Below, in pieces: positions 43,217 through 53,400 of a DNA stretch of 64,000 nt. The notes beneath the pieces are model-generated. The model saw only the letters and a list, made by a program, of their open reading frames with translations, was not told the origin of the DNA and did no database searches. Position 1 is the stretch's first letter; each line of letters opens with the position of its first letter. The stretch comes from an uncultured Selenomonadales bacterium. GTDB taxonomy: Bacteria; Bacillota; Negativicutes; Selenomonadales; Selenomonadaceae. The stretch is from contig CAMZHX010000003.1 of the NCBI GenBank assembly GCA_947307055.1, forward strand, positions 62,001-126,000, in the 5' to 3' direction. The translations under genes were made by a program, and so were the position numbers.

Positions 43217-46200
43217 ATGCCTAAGAAAAAGAATCTCAATAAAATACTCGTCATAGGTTCGGGACCGATAGTCATAGGGCAGGCGGCGGAGTTCGATTAC
43301 GCTGGCTCGCAAGCTTGCCGCTCGCTCAAAGAGGAGGGCTTGGAAGTCGTCCTAGTCAATTCAAATCCCGCAACGATTATGACTGACGTAAACATCGCCG
43401 ACCGCGTTTATATCGAGCCGTTGACGGTCGACTTTTTGACGGCGATAATCGAGAAGGAACGCCCCGACGGTTTACTTGCGACGCTCGGCGGGCAAGCCGG
43501 TTTGAATCTCGCGGTTCAACTCGCTGAAAGCGGCGCACTCGAAAAATATAACGTCGAACTTCTCGGCACTTCGATTGAGGCAATTAAAAAGGCTGAAGAC
43601 CGCGAACTTTTCAAAGAACTCATGGAGAAAATCGGCGAGCCCATTCCCGAATCAACAATCGTCGAGGACATTCACAGCGCGATTGACTTCGCTAGGAAAA
43701 TCGGCTACCCGCTGATTGTCCGACCAGCTTATACTTTGGGCGGCACGGGCGGCGGCATCGCTAGCAATGAGGAAGAACTCGTCGAAATCACTCTGCGCGG
43801 GCTCAAATATTCGATGATTGGGCAGGTGCTGATTGAACGCAGTATCGCAGGCTGGAAGGAAATCGAGTACGAGGTTATGCGCGACGGCAACGACACTTGC
43901 ATTACGATTTGCAGCATGGAAAATTTCGACCCGGTCGGCGTGCATACGGGCGATTCAATCGTCGTTGCTCCGACTCAAACTCTGACCGACCACGAGGCAC
44001 AACTTCTGCGCTCGGCGAGCTTGAAAATTATTCGCGCTCTTGAGATTGAGGGCGGTTGCAATATTCAATTCGCGCTCGACCCCAACAGCCAAAATTATTA
44101 TGTCATCGAAGTAAATCCGCGCGTCAGTCGTTCGAGTGCCCTCGCATCGAAGGCGACCGGCTACCCCATTGCAAAAGTCAGCGTCAAAATCGCTATCGGC
44201 TACAACCTCGACGAAATCGTCAATGCCGTCACCAAGAAAACTAAGGCTTGTTTCGAGCCGAGCGTTGATTATATCGTCGTGAAATTCCCGCGCTGGCCGT
44301 TCGATAAATTTGTCTACGCCGATACGACGCTTGGAACGCAAATGAAAGCGACCGGCGAAGTTATGAGCCTAGACCGCACCTTTGAAGGCGCAATCCTTAA
44401 AGCCGTCCGCAGTTTGGAAATCGGCGTCAATCGCTTGCACATGCCCAAAATGGACGATTGGGACGACGACAAAATCAAAAAACGCCTCAGCCGCATCGAC
44501 GACGAAAGACTTTTCCTAATCGCGGAGGCTCTGCGCAGAAATATCGTCACGCCGCAAGAAGTCGCCGACATTACCAAAATCGACCGCTGGTTCATCGACA
44601 AAATCAAAAATATTACTGATATGGAAGTCCGGCTCAAGAAGGGCGAACTCAATGCCAAAACTCTGCGCGAGGCGAAACTCTTAGGGCTTGCCGATAAATC
44701 AATTTCCGAGCTGACCGGCGTAGACTTGAAAGACATTCGCGCTATGCGCAAGCAATTTAAGATTCTGCCGATTTATAAAATGGTCGACACCTGCGCGGGC
44801 GAGTTCGAGGCAATGACGCCCTATTACTACTCGACTTATCGCGGCGAGGTCGATGAAGTCGCCGTCAGTAACAACAAAAAAATTATCGTGCTCGGTTCGG
44901 GGCCGATTCGTATCGGGCAGGGCGTCGAATTCGATTATTGCTCGGTGCATAGCGTCTGGGCATTGCGCGAGGCCGGCATTGAAGCTATCATCATCAACAA
45001 CAACCCCGAAACCGTTTCGACTGACTTCGACATTTCCGACAAGCTTTATTTCGAGCCGCTCACGACCGAAGACGTTCTGAACATCATCGACAAGGAAAAG
45101 CCCGAAGGCGTTATCGTGCAATTTGGCGGGCAGACTGCAATAAATTTAGCGGCGAGTTTGGCGGAGGCTGGCGTTAAAATTTTCGGCACCAGCGTCGACG
45201 ACATAGACCGCGCAGAAGACCGCGAACGTTTCGACGAGGTTTTAACCGGATTAAATATCCCGCGCCCAAAAGGTATCAGCGTTACAAATCTCGACGACGC
45301 GATAACCGGCGCGGAGAAAATCGGCTATCCCGTCATGGTTCGTCCTAGCTACGTTTTGGGCGGCCGCGCTATGGAAATCGTTTACAATGAGGAAGAACTC
45401 CGCGATTATATGAGCCGCGCAGTCAAAGTCACGCCCGACCACCCCGTTTTAGTCGATAGGTATATGCAGGGCACAGAGGTCGAAGTTGACGCGATTTCAG
45501 ACGGCGTCGACGTGGTTATTCCAGGCATTATGGAACACGTCGAGCGGGCAGGCGTTCATAGCGGCGATAGCATTGCCGTTTACCCGCCGCAAACCCTCCC
45601 GTCGAAAATCATCTACACCATCACCGACTACACTAAACGCCTTGCGCTTGCGCTCCACGTCAAAGGCCTGCTGAATATTCAATACGTCGTGGCGGACGGT
45701 CAAGTCTACGTCATCGAAGTCAATCCGCGTTCCAGTCGGACGGTTCCCTTCCTTAGCAAAGTCACTGATATAAAAATGGTCAACGTCGCGACGCGAGTGG
45801 CTCTCGGTAAGACCCTAAAGGAAATGGGCTACTACTCCGGAATTGTCGAGCCAAAACCTTATGTCGCGGTCAAAGCTCCGGTGTTCTCCTTCGCCAAAAT
45901 GCAGGATGTTGATATTTCGCTTGGTCCCGAAATGAAATCAACTGGCGAGGTCATGGGCATTGATTATCACTATGCCCGCGCGCTTTACAAGGCGATAACC
46001 GGCGCGGGGATTGTCGTCCCGAAAAACGGCTGCATATTGTTCACGGTTGCCGATAAGGATAAGGAAGAGATGAAGCAGCTTGCCAAAGCATTTTCCGAAC
46101 TCGGCTTTAAAATCGTGGCGACGGAAGGTACCGCCAAAGCTCTGCAATCAATCGGCATTGATGCGGAAATCGTCGGCAAAGTTCATCAGCGCAGCACCGA

Positions 46201-46444
46201 TATTATTCAGATGATTAAGCTCGGCAAAATTCACATGGTCATTAACACGCAAGCTCCCGGCAAACACGTCGCTAAAGACGGCTTCAGGATTCGGCGGGCG
46301 ACGGTTGAATTGGGCGTGCCGTGCTTTACGAGTCTCGATACAGCTTGGGAAGTCATGCGCGTCTTAACTTTCATGCGCGACAGGCGGCTTGTTTATTCGC
46401 TGGCAATTCAAGATTACGTCGGCGGCGGCGACGCGCTGGCATAA
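43217..46444 (+). CDS. carB: Carbamoyl-phosphate synthase large subunit
   Basis: Makes carbamoyl phosphate from bicarbonate, ammonia and two ATP. Full length at 1075 residues. Two homologous ATP-grasp halves are visible, the first starting [20 protein letters not shown] and the second [20 protein letters not shown]. The C-terminal MGS-like regulatory domain ([20 protein letters not shown]) is present. GAAGGGAG lies upstream of the ATG. Confidence 0.98.
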   Translation: MPKKKNLNKILVIGSGPIVIGQAAEFDYAGSQACRSLKEEGLEVVLVNSNPATIMTDVNIADRVYIEPLTVDFLTAIIEKERPDGLLATLGGQAGLNLAVQLAESGALEKYNVELLGTSIEAIKKAEDRELFKELMEKIGEPIPESTIVEDIHSAIDFARKIGYPLIVRPAYTLGGTGGGIASNEEELVEITLRGLKYSMIGQVLIERSIAGWKEIEYEVMRDGNDTCITICSMENFDPVGVHTGDSIVVAPTQTLTDHEAQLLRSASLKIIRALEIEGGCNIQFALDPNSQNYYVIEVNPRVSRSSALASKATGYPIAKVSVKIAIGYNLDEIVNAVTKKTKACFEPSVDYIVVKFPRWPFDKFVYADTTLGTQMKATGEVMSLDRTFEGAILKAVRSLEIGVNRLHMPKMDDWDDDKIKKRLSRIDDERLFLIAEALRRNIVTPQEVADITKIDRWFIDKIKNITDMEVRLKKGELNAKTLREAKLLGLADKSISELTGVDLKDIRAMRKQFKILPIYKMVDTCAGEFEAMTPYYYSTYRGEVDEVAVSNNKKIIVLGSGPIRIGQGVEFDYCSVHSVWALREAGIEAIIINNNPETVSTDFDISDKLYFEPLTTEDVLNIIDKEKPEGVIVQFGGQTAINLAASLAEAGVKIFGTSVDDIDRAEDRERFDEVLTGLNIPRPKGISVTNLDDAITGAEKIGYPVMVRPSYVLGGRAMEIVYNEEELRDYMSRAVKVTPDHPVLVDRYMQGTEVEVDAISDGVDVVIPGIMEHVERAGVHSGDSIAVYPPQTLPSKIIYTITDYTKRLALALHVKGLLNIQYVVADGQVYVIEVNPRSSRTVPFLSKVTDIKMVNVATRVALGKTLKEMGYYSGIVEPKPYVAVKAPVFSFAKMQDVDISLGPEMKSTGEVMGIDYHYARALYKAITGAGIVVPKNGCILFTVADKDKEEMKQLAKAFSELGFKIVATEGTAKALQSIGIDAEIVGKVHQRSTDIIQMIKLGKIHMVINTQAPGKHVAKDGFRIRRATVELGVPCFTSLDTAWEVMRVLTFMRDRRLVYSLAIQDYVGGGDALA

Positions 46445-46452
46445 GGAATTCC

Positions 46453-46482
46453 TTGACAATTTTAATCGGCGTGTGCTAGAAT
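46453..46482 (+). promoter_or_regulatory. Promoter of rpsT
   Basis: TTGACA (46453-46458), 18-base spacer, TAGAAT (46477-46482), 34 bases before the start codon. Confidence 0.75.
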
Positions 46483-46515
46483 CACGCAGTTATTGAAAAT
46501 TTAGGAGGTTGTTAC

Positions 46516-46782
46516 ATGCCCAACATTAAATCATCAGTAAAGAGCATGAAGGTCGATGCCAAACGCCGCGAGCGGAACGTCTTCGAGAAAACGCGCATGA
46601 AAAAGGCTCAAAAACAAGTCTTGGCGGCGATAGCGGCAGGCGATGCGGCAGAGGCTCAAAAACTTTTGCCGGCGGCTCACAAGGCGATTGACCAGGCAGC
46701 GGCTAATAACACGATTCATAAAAACGCGGCCGCTCGTAAGAAATCAAAACTCGCGCTGAAAGTCAACGCAATCACGGCTTAA
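46516..46782 (+). CDS. rpsT: 30S ribosomal protein S20
   Basis: An 88-residue, Lys/Ala-rich helical protein that binds 16S rRNA early in 30S assembly. Typical start MPNIKSSVKSMKVDAKRRER and C-terminal half with HKNAAARKKSKLA. Monocistronic, with its own promoter and terminator. Confidence 0.97.
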   Translation: MPNIKSSVKSMKVDAKRRERNVFEKTRMKKAQKQVLAAIAAGDAAEAQKLLPAAHKAIDQAAANNTIHKNAAARKKSKLALKVNAITA

Positions 46783-46791
46783 AAAATTTTT

Positions 46792-46822
46792 AGGGCTTGT
46801 CAAAGACGGGCTCTATTTTTTA
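46792..46822 (+). terminator. Terminator of rpsT
   Basis: AGGGCTTGTC (46792-46801) pairs with GACGGGCTCT (46805-46814) over ten positions with three G-U pairs, followed by ATTTTTTAT. Confidence 0.8.
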
Positions 46823-46878
46823 TATCAAGGGCAGGGAAAAAGGCTCGCTTAGCGAAAAGACTTCGAGAGGTGTTGATA

Positions 46879-47373
46879 TTGGGCATTGAAATAGAACGTA
46901 AATTTTTGGTCGACGCAAGGAAAATCTCTGCGGTAAATTTCACAAGCGAAGAAAAAATTTCTCAAGGCTACCTGGCAAGCAATCCGACAATCCGAGTGCG
47001 CTTGAAAAATAATCGCGGCTTCCTGACTATAAAAACTTCGACGATTGGCATAACACGCGGCGAGTTCGAATACGAAATACCGATTGCCGACGCCGAAGAG
47101 CTTCTGAAATTGTGCGGGACGCAAGTCCTAAAAAAAATTCGCCGCAAAATTTCTTACGGCGGGCACGTCTGGGAAGTAGATTTTTTCGAGGGGCGGCTTA
47201 AAGGTTTGATACTCGCGGAAGTCGAATTGAGTTCGCCGACCGAATCGATTTACCTGCCCGACTGGATTGCAAAGGAAGTCTCGAACAATCCGCGCTATTT
47301 CAATTCCAATTTGGTCAAGAGAAGTTTGCGGCGAGAGAAAAATATAAAACGGTCTCGACGAATCGGGAGATGA
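46879..47373 (+). CDS. CYTH-domain protein (triphosphate tunnel metalloenzyme)
   Basis: A 164-residue protein with the CYTH signature ExExK in GIEIERKFLV. It has the alternating charged beta strands expected of a triphosphate tunnel fold (IRVRLKNNRGFLTIK, EFEYEIPIADAEELL, WEVDFFEGRLKGLILAEVEL). Bacterial members hydrolyse inorganic triphosphate or nucleoside triphosphates; the true substrate is unknown. The start TTG 46879 leaves the motif at the very N-terminus, as in the family. The mgtC-like gene begins five bases after its stop. Confidence 0.92.
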   Translation: MGIEIERKFLVDARKISAVNFTSEEKISQGYLASNPTIRVRLKNNRGFLTIKTSTIGITRGEFEYEIPIADAEELLKLCGTQVLKKIRRKISYGGHVWEVDFFEGRLKGLILAEVELSSPTESIYLPDWIAKEVSNNPRYFNSNLVKRSLRREKNIKRSRRIGR

Positions 47374-47377
47374 GAAA

Positions 47378-48043
47378 TTGGTATCAGAGTGGGAATTATT
47401 TTTGCGCTTGGCATTGTCATGCGTGTTGGGCGGGATAATCGGCTACGAGCGGCAAAGTCGCAGGAAATCAGCCGGACTTCGGACGAATGTTTTAGTTTGC
47501 TTGGGCTCGTGCTTGATTATGGTTTTGAGTGAGGCGTTATATTTCCACGTCGAAGGGCGAACTAATGCCGACCCTGCAAGATTGGCGGCGCAAGTCGTCA
47601 GCGGCATAGGTTTTTTGGGAGCCGGCGCGATTATGAAGGAAGGCTTAACGGTCACGGGCTTAACTACGGCGGCTTGCTTATGGGTCGTGTCGGGCGTAGG
47701 CTTAGCAGTCGGCGCGGGCTACTATTCGGGCGCATTGTTCACGACGGCTTTAATTTTCGCGACGCTCGGAACCTTATCGCGAATTGACGAATGGGTCATG
47801 CATGAAAAAAATTTGCTCATAACGATTCACACGAAGGATAAGCCCGGTCAGCTCATGAATATAAGTTCTTGCATAGACGATTTGCAACTGAAGATTCGCG
47901 ACGTGAAAGTCAAGGCTTTGGACGACTCGACCGACACACTGGTAATCGAAATGGAAGTTTATAATCATCGGGCGTTGAAAAATGTAATCGTGCTGGACGC
48001 GGTCAAGAGGGTTGACGGCGTAATCAGCGTTGATGTTAGCTGA
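47378..48043 (+). CDS. MgtC/SapB-family membrane protein
   Basis: A 221-residue inner-membrane protein. It has four to five helices in residues 1-140 with family motifs IIGYERQSRRKSAGLRTN and SGIGFLGAGAIMKEG, then a soluble ACT-like C-terminal domain (about 145-221). MgtC proteins are linked to magnesium limitation and control of F-type ATP synthase in pathogens; in other bacteria the role is open. Start TTG, directly downstream of the CYTH gene. Confidence 0.92.
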   Translation: MVSEWELFLRLALSCVLGGIIGYERQSRRKSAGLRTNVLVCLGSCLIMVLSEALYFHVEGRTNADPARLAAQVVSGIGFLGAGAIMKEGLTVTGLTTAACLWVVSGVGLAVGAGYYSGALFTTALIFATLGTLSRIDEWVMHEKNLLITIHTKDKPGQLMNISSCIDDLQLKIRDVKVKALDDSTDTLVIEMEVYNHRALKNVIVLDAVKRVDGVISVDVS

Positions 48044-48146
48044 AAGGGAAAAGGGAAATGGGAAATGGGGTAAGGGAAATGGGAAATGGGGAAAGGGAAA
48101 AGTCTAAAACCTTATCCCTCCCCTTTTCCCTTCTCCCATCTCCCTT
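48044..48146. repeat. Purine-rich inverted repeat element, copy 2
   Basis: Left arm of GGGAAAAGGGAAATGGG-like units (48044-48101), spacer near TCTAAAACCTTAT, right arm of CCCTTTTCCCTTCTCCC-like units (to 48146). It lies between the mgtC-like and cytidine-deaminase-like genes and ends a few bases before the latter's ribosome site. Confidence 0.8.
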
Positions 48147-48163
48147 AATAAGGAGGTCTTTTA

Positions 48164-48553
48164 ATGAATTATGACATTGTTGATACGATAGTCCGGACGG
48201 CGATTGACGGAATAAGAAATGCCTACGTCGAGCACGGCTCGATAGCAACGGGCGCATGTCTTTTGGCGAGCGACGGCACATTATACAGCGGTTGCGCGAT
48301 TGATAGCGTTATCCCCGAATTCAAATTGCCCGCCGAAGTCGTAGTTATGGCGAAGGCGATTTCGGAGGGCAAGCGCGAGTTCGATGCAATTTGCGTTGTC
48401 GCGGACATTGACGGGACGTACATGCCCGACGAGCTTTGCCACAAATTTTTATTGGAATTCAACGTGCAGGAGATAATCTTGGCGGACATGGCTGGCAATA
48501 CCAAAGTCATGCCGCTTGAAGAGTTGGTGCCGTACAAAACGCGTCGCCGTTGA
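48164..48553 (+). CDS. Cytidine deaminase-like protein lacking the zinc ligands
   Basis: A 129-residue protein that aligns by eye with homotetrameric cytidine deaminases: a helical start, GACLLASDGTLYSGCAIDS, then AEVVVMAKAISEGKREFDAI and a C-terminal VMPLEELVPY. The catalytic (C/H)AE is PAE here, so the Glu is kept but the first zinc ligand is lost. The PCGxC motif reads MPDELC, losing one of its two cysteines. A normal zinc site cannot form. It could be a pseudoenzyme with a binding role; the gene is intact and has AAGGAGG upstream, so it is not simply decaying. Confidence 0.75.
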   Translation: MNYDIVDTIVRTAIDGIRNAYVEHGSIATGACLLASDGTLYSGCAIDSVIPEFKLPAEVVVMAKAISEGKREFDAICVVADIDGTYMPDELCHKFLLEFNVQEIILADMAGNTKVMPLEELVPYKTRRR

Positions 48554-48569
48554 AAATTTTTGCGCATGA

Positions 48570-48607
48570 AAAAACTCCTCCGAGCCTTTCGACTTGAAGG
48601 AGTTTTT
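48570..48607. terminator. Bidirectional terminator
   Basis: AAAAACTCCT (48570-48579) and AGGAGTTTTT (48598-48607) form a 10-bp stem with T-runs on both strands. It lies between the convergent cytidine-deaminase-like and ftsL genes. Confidence 0.8.
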
Positions 48608-48613
48608 CTATTG

Positions 48614-48973
48614 TCATCGGTCGTGGGAAAAATACATTTTGCGCGGGACAATCATGCCTAATTCATCTTCGGCGATTTGCTTGATACGTTGCGGCGATTT
48701 CTTTTGGGCGATTTCGACGCGCAGGCGTTCATTTTCTAGTTCGAGTTGCTGAGCAGTTTCCTGAGTGGCGACGAGGGCATAACCGCGACTTGCGCAAATT
48801 CCGCTGCGAATGACGACCGCCATAGCGAAAATCGAAAAGACGATTAAAAACAGGCGGCAACGCGAGCGGAGCAGGTGATTAAGTCGCGGGCGCGTCGTGA
48901 TTAGAGTTAGTGTCGCTTCATTTTCCCGTTGTTCGGGTTTATTATGAACTTGACTTTTGCGTTTTCTGTTCAT
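48614..48973 (-). CDS. ftsL: Cell-division protein FtsL-like
   Basis: A 119-residue bitopic protein: basic cytoplasmic tail (about 1-37), one transmembrane helix (about 40-60, CRLFLIVFSIFAMAVVI) and a periplasmic leucine-zipper-like coiled coil (QQLELENERLRVEIAQKKSP), the FtsL/DivIC plan. FtsL family sequences diverge strongly, so the position directly after rsmH with a 32-base overlap is part of the evidence. The downstream dcw genes expected next (ftsI, murE) are absent; transcription runs into a terminator. Confidence 0.85.
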   Translation of the reverse strand: MNRKRKSQVHNKPEQRENEATLTLITTRPRLNHLLRSRCRLFLIVFSIFAMAVVIRSGICASRGYALVATQETAQQLELENERLRVEIAQKKSPQRIKQIAEDELGMIVPRKMYFSHDR

Positions 48974-49925
48974 GGTACTCCTCCTTTGAATCAGCGTCGA
49001 AAATTTTTTCAGCGACGCGCAGTTTAGCGGATTTGGCGCGGCTATTGTGTTCGATTTCGTCGGGAGTGGGAGCTTTAGCCTTGCCGAGAATTTTTATTTG
49101 CGCCCTGTGATTGCAAGTGCAGACGGGGAAATTTTTCGGGCAAATGCAATCTTGCGCGAGGGTCTTAAGGGTTTCCTTGACGATTCTATCTTCGAGCGAA
49201 TGAAAAGTTATGATAGCGAGCCGCCCGCCGATTTTGAGACGACTGACGGCTTTTTCAATGGCGGCGGATAAAATTTCGAGTTCGCCATTGACTTCGATTC
49301 TTACGGCTTGGAAAATTCTTTTCGCGGGGTGACCGCCATTTTTAGTTCGTGGCGCGGCGTCCTCGATAATCTTGACGAGTGCGCCGGTCGTATCGATTGG
49401 CGAAATTTTCCGAGCCTTACAGATTGCAACGGCGATTCGCTTAGAAAATCTTTCTTCGCCGAAGTCGCGGAAAATTTTAATCAAGCGGTCTTGGTCGTAG
49501 GAGTTAATCACGTCGCGAGCGGTTAGAGTTCGTCGCCTATCCATGCGCATATCGAGCGGCGAATTTTTCATGTAGGAGAAGCCGCGTTCAGGCGTGTCGA
49601 TTTGGTGAGACGAAATGCCCAAGTCGAAAAGTGCGCCGTCAATTTTCTCAATGCTCAGGCTGTCAAGGATTCTAGGGAGTTCGCTGAAGTTTTCGCGGAA
49701 AATTTTCACGTCGCAAGGCAAGCCCGATAAATTTTCGGTCGCGGCTCTGATAGCGTCGTCGTCCTGGTCTAGCCCGATGATTTTGCCCTGCGCGGAAATT
49801 TTTTTAGCAATGGCGAGCGCGTGACCTCCTCCGCCCAATGTGCAATCAAGATAAATTCCGTTGGGTTTAACGTCGAGCGCGGATAAAATTTCTTCTACCA
49901 TAATGCTTTTGTGATTAAATTCCAA
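48942..49925 (-). CDS. rsmH: 16S rRNA (cytosine1402-N4)-methyltransferase
   Basis: Methylates C1402 in the decoding centre of 16S rRNA. The 327-residue protein has the SAM-binding motif YLDCTLGGGGHALAI, the ALFDLGISSHQID block, PLDMRMD and the HSLEDRIVKE motif. It starts at TTG 49925 (protein MEFNHKSIMVEEIL). It is normally the second gene of the dcw cluster after mraZ; no mraZ is visible upstream. Confidence 0.96.
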   Translation of the reverse strand: MEFNHKSIMVEEILSALDVKPNGIYLDCTLGGGGHALAIAKKISAQGKIIGLDQDDDAIRAATENLSGLPCDVKIFRENFSELPRILDSLSIEKIDGALFDLGISSHQIDTPERGFSYMKNSPLDMRMDRRRTLTARDVINSYDQDRLIKIFRDFGEERFSKRIAVAICKARKISPIDTTGALVKIIEDAAPRTKNGGHPAKRIFQAVRIEVNGELEILSAAIEKAVSRLKIGGRLAIITFHSLEDRIVKETLKTLAQDCICPKNFPVCTCNHRAQIKILGKAKAPTPDEIEHNSRAKSAKLRVAEKIFDADSKEEYHEQKTQKSSS

Positions 49926-50017
49926 CGTCCCACGCTCCTAACTTCTTTTCAAGCCTATTTCGCCCTATGTTGGAAAAATCCTTTCTAGTTTCAAAAAAAT
50001 ATTTCAGCAAACTTTCA

Positions 50018-50045
50018 TTGACGCTGAAATTTCAAGTGATATAAT
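50018..50045 (+). promoter_or_regulatory. Promoter of the DUF1858-type gene
   Basis: TTGACG (50018-50023), 16-base spacer, TATAAT (50040-50045), 28 bases before the start. Confidence 0.6.
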
Positions 50046-50073
50046 TTTTGACAATTCAAAGGAGGAATTTGAA

Positions 50074-50310
50074 ATGAAGATTACAAAAGACATGAACATA
50101 GTCGAGGTCGTGCAACGCTACCCCGATACGATGATGGTTTTTATGTACGCGGGCATGGGTTGTTTTGGCTGTCATGCGGCGCAATTTGAGAACATTGAAG
50201 AGGGCGCGTTAGTTCACGGCATCGACCCTGATAAGCTCGTCGAGGCTCTTAACGAAGTTGCTGACGCGTCGGACGAGGCAGAGGCTGAACTTGCCGGCGT
50301 TGCGAGATAA
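50074..50310 (+). CDS. Small DUF1858-type protein with a redox CxxC motif
   Basis: A 78-residue protein. It begins MKITKDMNIVEVVQRYPDTM and carries the motif GMGCFGCHAAQFE, i.e. the Cys-x-x-Cys pair at a helix start seen in the DUF1858 / 'hybrid cluster protein-associated redox disulfide' family. Function in the family is not established; a disulfide or redox role is inferred. GGAGG precedes the ATG, and the gene is monocistronic. Confidence 0.85.
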   Translation: MKITKDMNIVEVVQRYPDTMMVFMYAGMGCFGCHAAQFENIEEGALVHGIDPDKLVEALNEVADASDEAEAELAGVAR

Positions 50311-50461
50311 CATACTCTTTTTGATTTACTTTTATCTTTTTCCGATAAAAAGCATGAGTAGCAAAGATTAATGAGTTGAACATATAGTAGTTGTCGATGG
50401 AAAGCATTAGCACTAATAGCAACGCGAATAATATTCCGCCTGCCAAAATTTTCTTGAATAT

Positions 50462-53400
50462 TCATTGCACGTTGAAAAAGCCGAGCCTTTGGAGCAAGTT
50501 GATAAATTTTTCGACGTATTGCCAGGTGGTGAGCGGCCATCTGTAGCCGAGCCGGTAGAGAACTTGCATAGTGTAGAGATTATTTTTCGGGAAGGTGATA
50601 ACGTCGGAATCCTTGTTGCCGCTACGATAAGCGATACTACTTGTGAGGATTTTAGATTTATCGGGGTCATCTTCAGCGGTCTGCCAAGCCTTTTGGAAAT
50701 CTTCTTGCTCAACGAAGTTAATATCAAGTCCGCAACTTTGCATAACGCTAACGACATCGCCGATAGCCATATTATGATGATTTATGGGGTGGAAAATGGC
50801 GCATTGCTTAGGCGTCTCGGATAAAAGCAGGATAGTTTTGGCAACTTCGTCGATAGGAGAAAATTCGATAAGATTATCCATTTGAGCGAAGGGACATTGC
50901 CCGATAATGGCGAAAATTTTCAGCCTACCCATAGAAGAATTGGTGCCGGCGTTGATTTGGAATTCGCCGTCGGAGTAACGAGCGGAAAGGTTGCCGACGC
51001 GCATAATTTTAGCGTTAAGACCGTCAGAAATAGCGTCGAGAATGGCGCGTTCAGCCAAAAATTTCGAGCGAACATATTTATTGGTGAGACTTTGGCGGAA
51101 GTAAATCGTCTTTTCGCTCGGAGTGGCGTTTTCGTCGACTTCGCCTTTGATACCGCTACGGACGGTGCTCATCGTCGAAACTTGAATCAAGCGCAGGTTT
51201 TGAGCCTTGCAAATTTCAATCAAATTTTTGACGCCGCCGACGTTAACGTTTTCGATTTCGTTGCCAGTTTCAAAATGTTTGACGAGCGCGGCGAGTTCGC
51301 GGGGCGTGCGATTTAGGAAAACGTCGGCGAAATTGACTTTGTAGCCGAGTTTTTGCGCCATAATGACGACGCGAGTGACCAAAAGCGAAGTCCCGCCCAA
51401 ATCGAAGAACGATTCATCTGCGCCAACGTCCTCAATTTGAAGAATCGAGCTGAAAATTTTGCAAAAGTCCTCTTCGATTTTGTTAGCGGCTTTGGAAGTG
51501 GTGCCGGTACGGAAAATAGTTGCTTCGGGCAGAGATTTCAAATCAATTTTGCCGTTCAGCGTCATAGGCATCTTTTCCATTTGCAAATAAGCGGTCGGAA
51601 CCATGTATTTTGGCAAAGTTTTTCCGAGTTCAGCCTTTAAAGTCTCAATATCAATCAAATTTTCGGCGGTGAAGTACGCGCAAAGATGTTCGATACCCTT
51701 AATCTTGACGATTTTAACGACGGAAGACTTTATTTCGGGAATTTTCGCCAACGAGCCTTCGATTTCTCCGATTTCGATACGCAAACCGCGCAATTTAATT
51801 TGATTATCCAATCTGCCGAGAATTTCAACGTCGCCTGAGCTTGTCCAGCGCGCATAATCGCCCGATTTATAAATTTTCATGCCGTTGAAGTCGATAAAAC
51901 GTTCCGCAGTTTTTTCGGGCAAATTATTATAACCTTTGCCGACGCCCGCGCCGCCGATATAGAGTTCACCGACGATTCCGGGCGGCAATTCGTTTTCGTC
52001 GCTGTCCACAATAAATTCCGTGACATTAAAAAGCGGTCGCCCGATAGAAATTTCATTAGAATTCGTGAGTTCTTTAGCGTTTGAAGAGATTGTTATTTCG
52101 GTCGGACCATAAGTATTAAAAATTCTAGCCGAAGTTATAGATTTCAGCTTATCGAGGAGACTTTTTGAATATTTTTCGCCGCCGCTGACGACTAATTTAA
52201 AGTTTTTCAGAGTTTGGGCAAAGAATTCCGATTCCAAATAGCTCAAAAATCTTGACGGAGTAGCATTTAGTGCATCAGCGGAGGTTTTACGCGCCAATTC
52301 GGCTAATTTATCGGGATTATTGGCTTGAATTTCGTCGGCAAGCACCAAAGTTAGTCCGTTAAACAGCGTCGTGCCGATTTCTTTAAGCGACATATCAAAA
52401 GCAAAGGTCGTGACGCTGATAAATTTCGTGCAATCGTTACAAAGCGCGTGAACCATTAAGTTTGCGGGGTTATCAGTGAAATAATTCGCCGCGCCGGAGT
52501 GTTTTATCATAACGCCCTTAGGTTTACCGGTCGAACCTGAAGTATAAATCAAATATGCGAGGTCGTCGGGCGAAATTTCAATATTTGGGCGCGTAGAATT
52601 CGGATTTTCCAAAAGTTTTTCCACGTCTAAGGATTTTTTGCTGGAAATTCGCTCGGAAGTGGTGATAATGTACGCGGAATTTGAATCATCGATAATTTGA
52701 TTGATTCTTTCGGCGGGATATTCGGTATCGCAAGGAATGTAAGCGCAACCTGCCTTGAGGACGCCGAAAATAGCCAAAATAGCGCGAGAAGTTCTCGGCA
52801 AAAGCAATGCGACGCGGCTTTTCGGTTTAATTCCGCATTCGATTAGGGCGTTTGCGATTTTATTTGCGCCTTCGTCGAGTTCTTTGTAAGTCAGCGAGAA
52901 ATCAGCAGCAATCAATGCAACTTTTTCCGGATTTTTTATCGCTTTTTCCTCAAAAACTTCGTGGAAGTAGTGATAGAGCTTTTTTATAGTGGTTGGGTCG
53001 GTATTTGAGCGGAATTTTGCTAAAATTTTTGCGCGATTGTCATCTAGGAGCGAAATTTTTCTGACGAGCTGATTGTTTTGCTCGATAAATTGTTTCAGGA
53101 CGATATTAAAAGATTCAGCGAGGCCGGCAATCAAATTTTCGCTGTAATCGGCGGAATTATATTCGATAGAGAGTTTTGGCGCGGAATTTTCGCCGATAAT
53201 GCGCACAATCAGTTTAAATTTCGATTCTGCATGAGAAAATTTTTCTAAACCGATAAATTTCGGGATATTATGTTCATCGACGACGCAACTTGATATTCGT
53301 ACATAATTTTTGGCGCGAAGGAATAATCAGCGGCAATTTGCGAAAAAGGATAATTTTCGTGCTCAATTGCGCCTGAAAAAGTGTCAGAAACGGTTTTTAG

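Noticed and set aside
48044..48146. Purine-rich inverted repeat as an ordinary terminator of the mgtC-like gene
   Set aside because: The arms are far longer and more irregular than a terminator, no T-run follows, and related copies occur elsewhere, including inside a gene.
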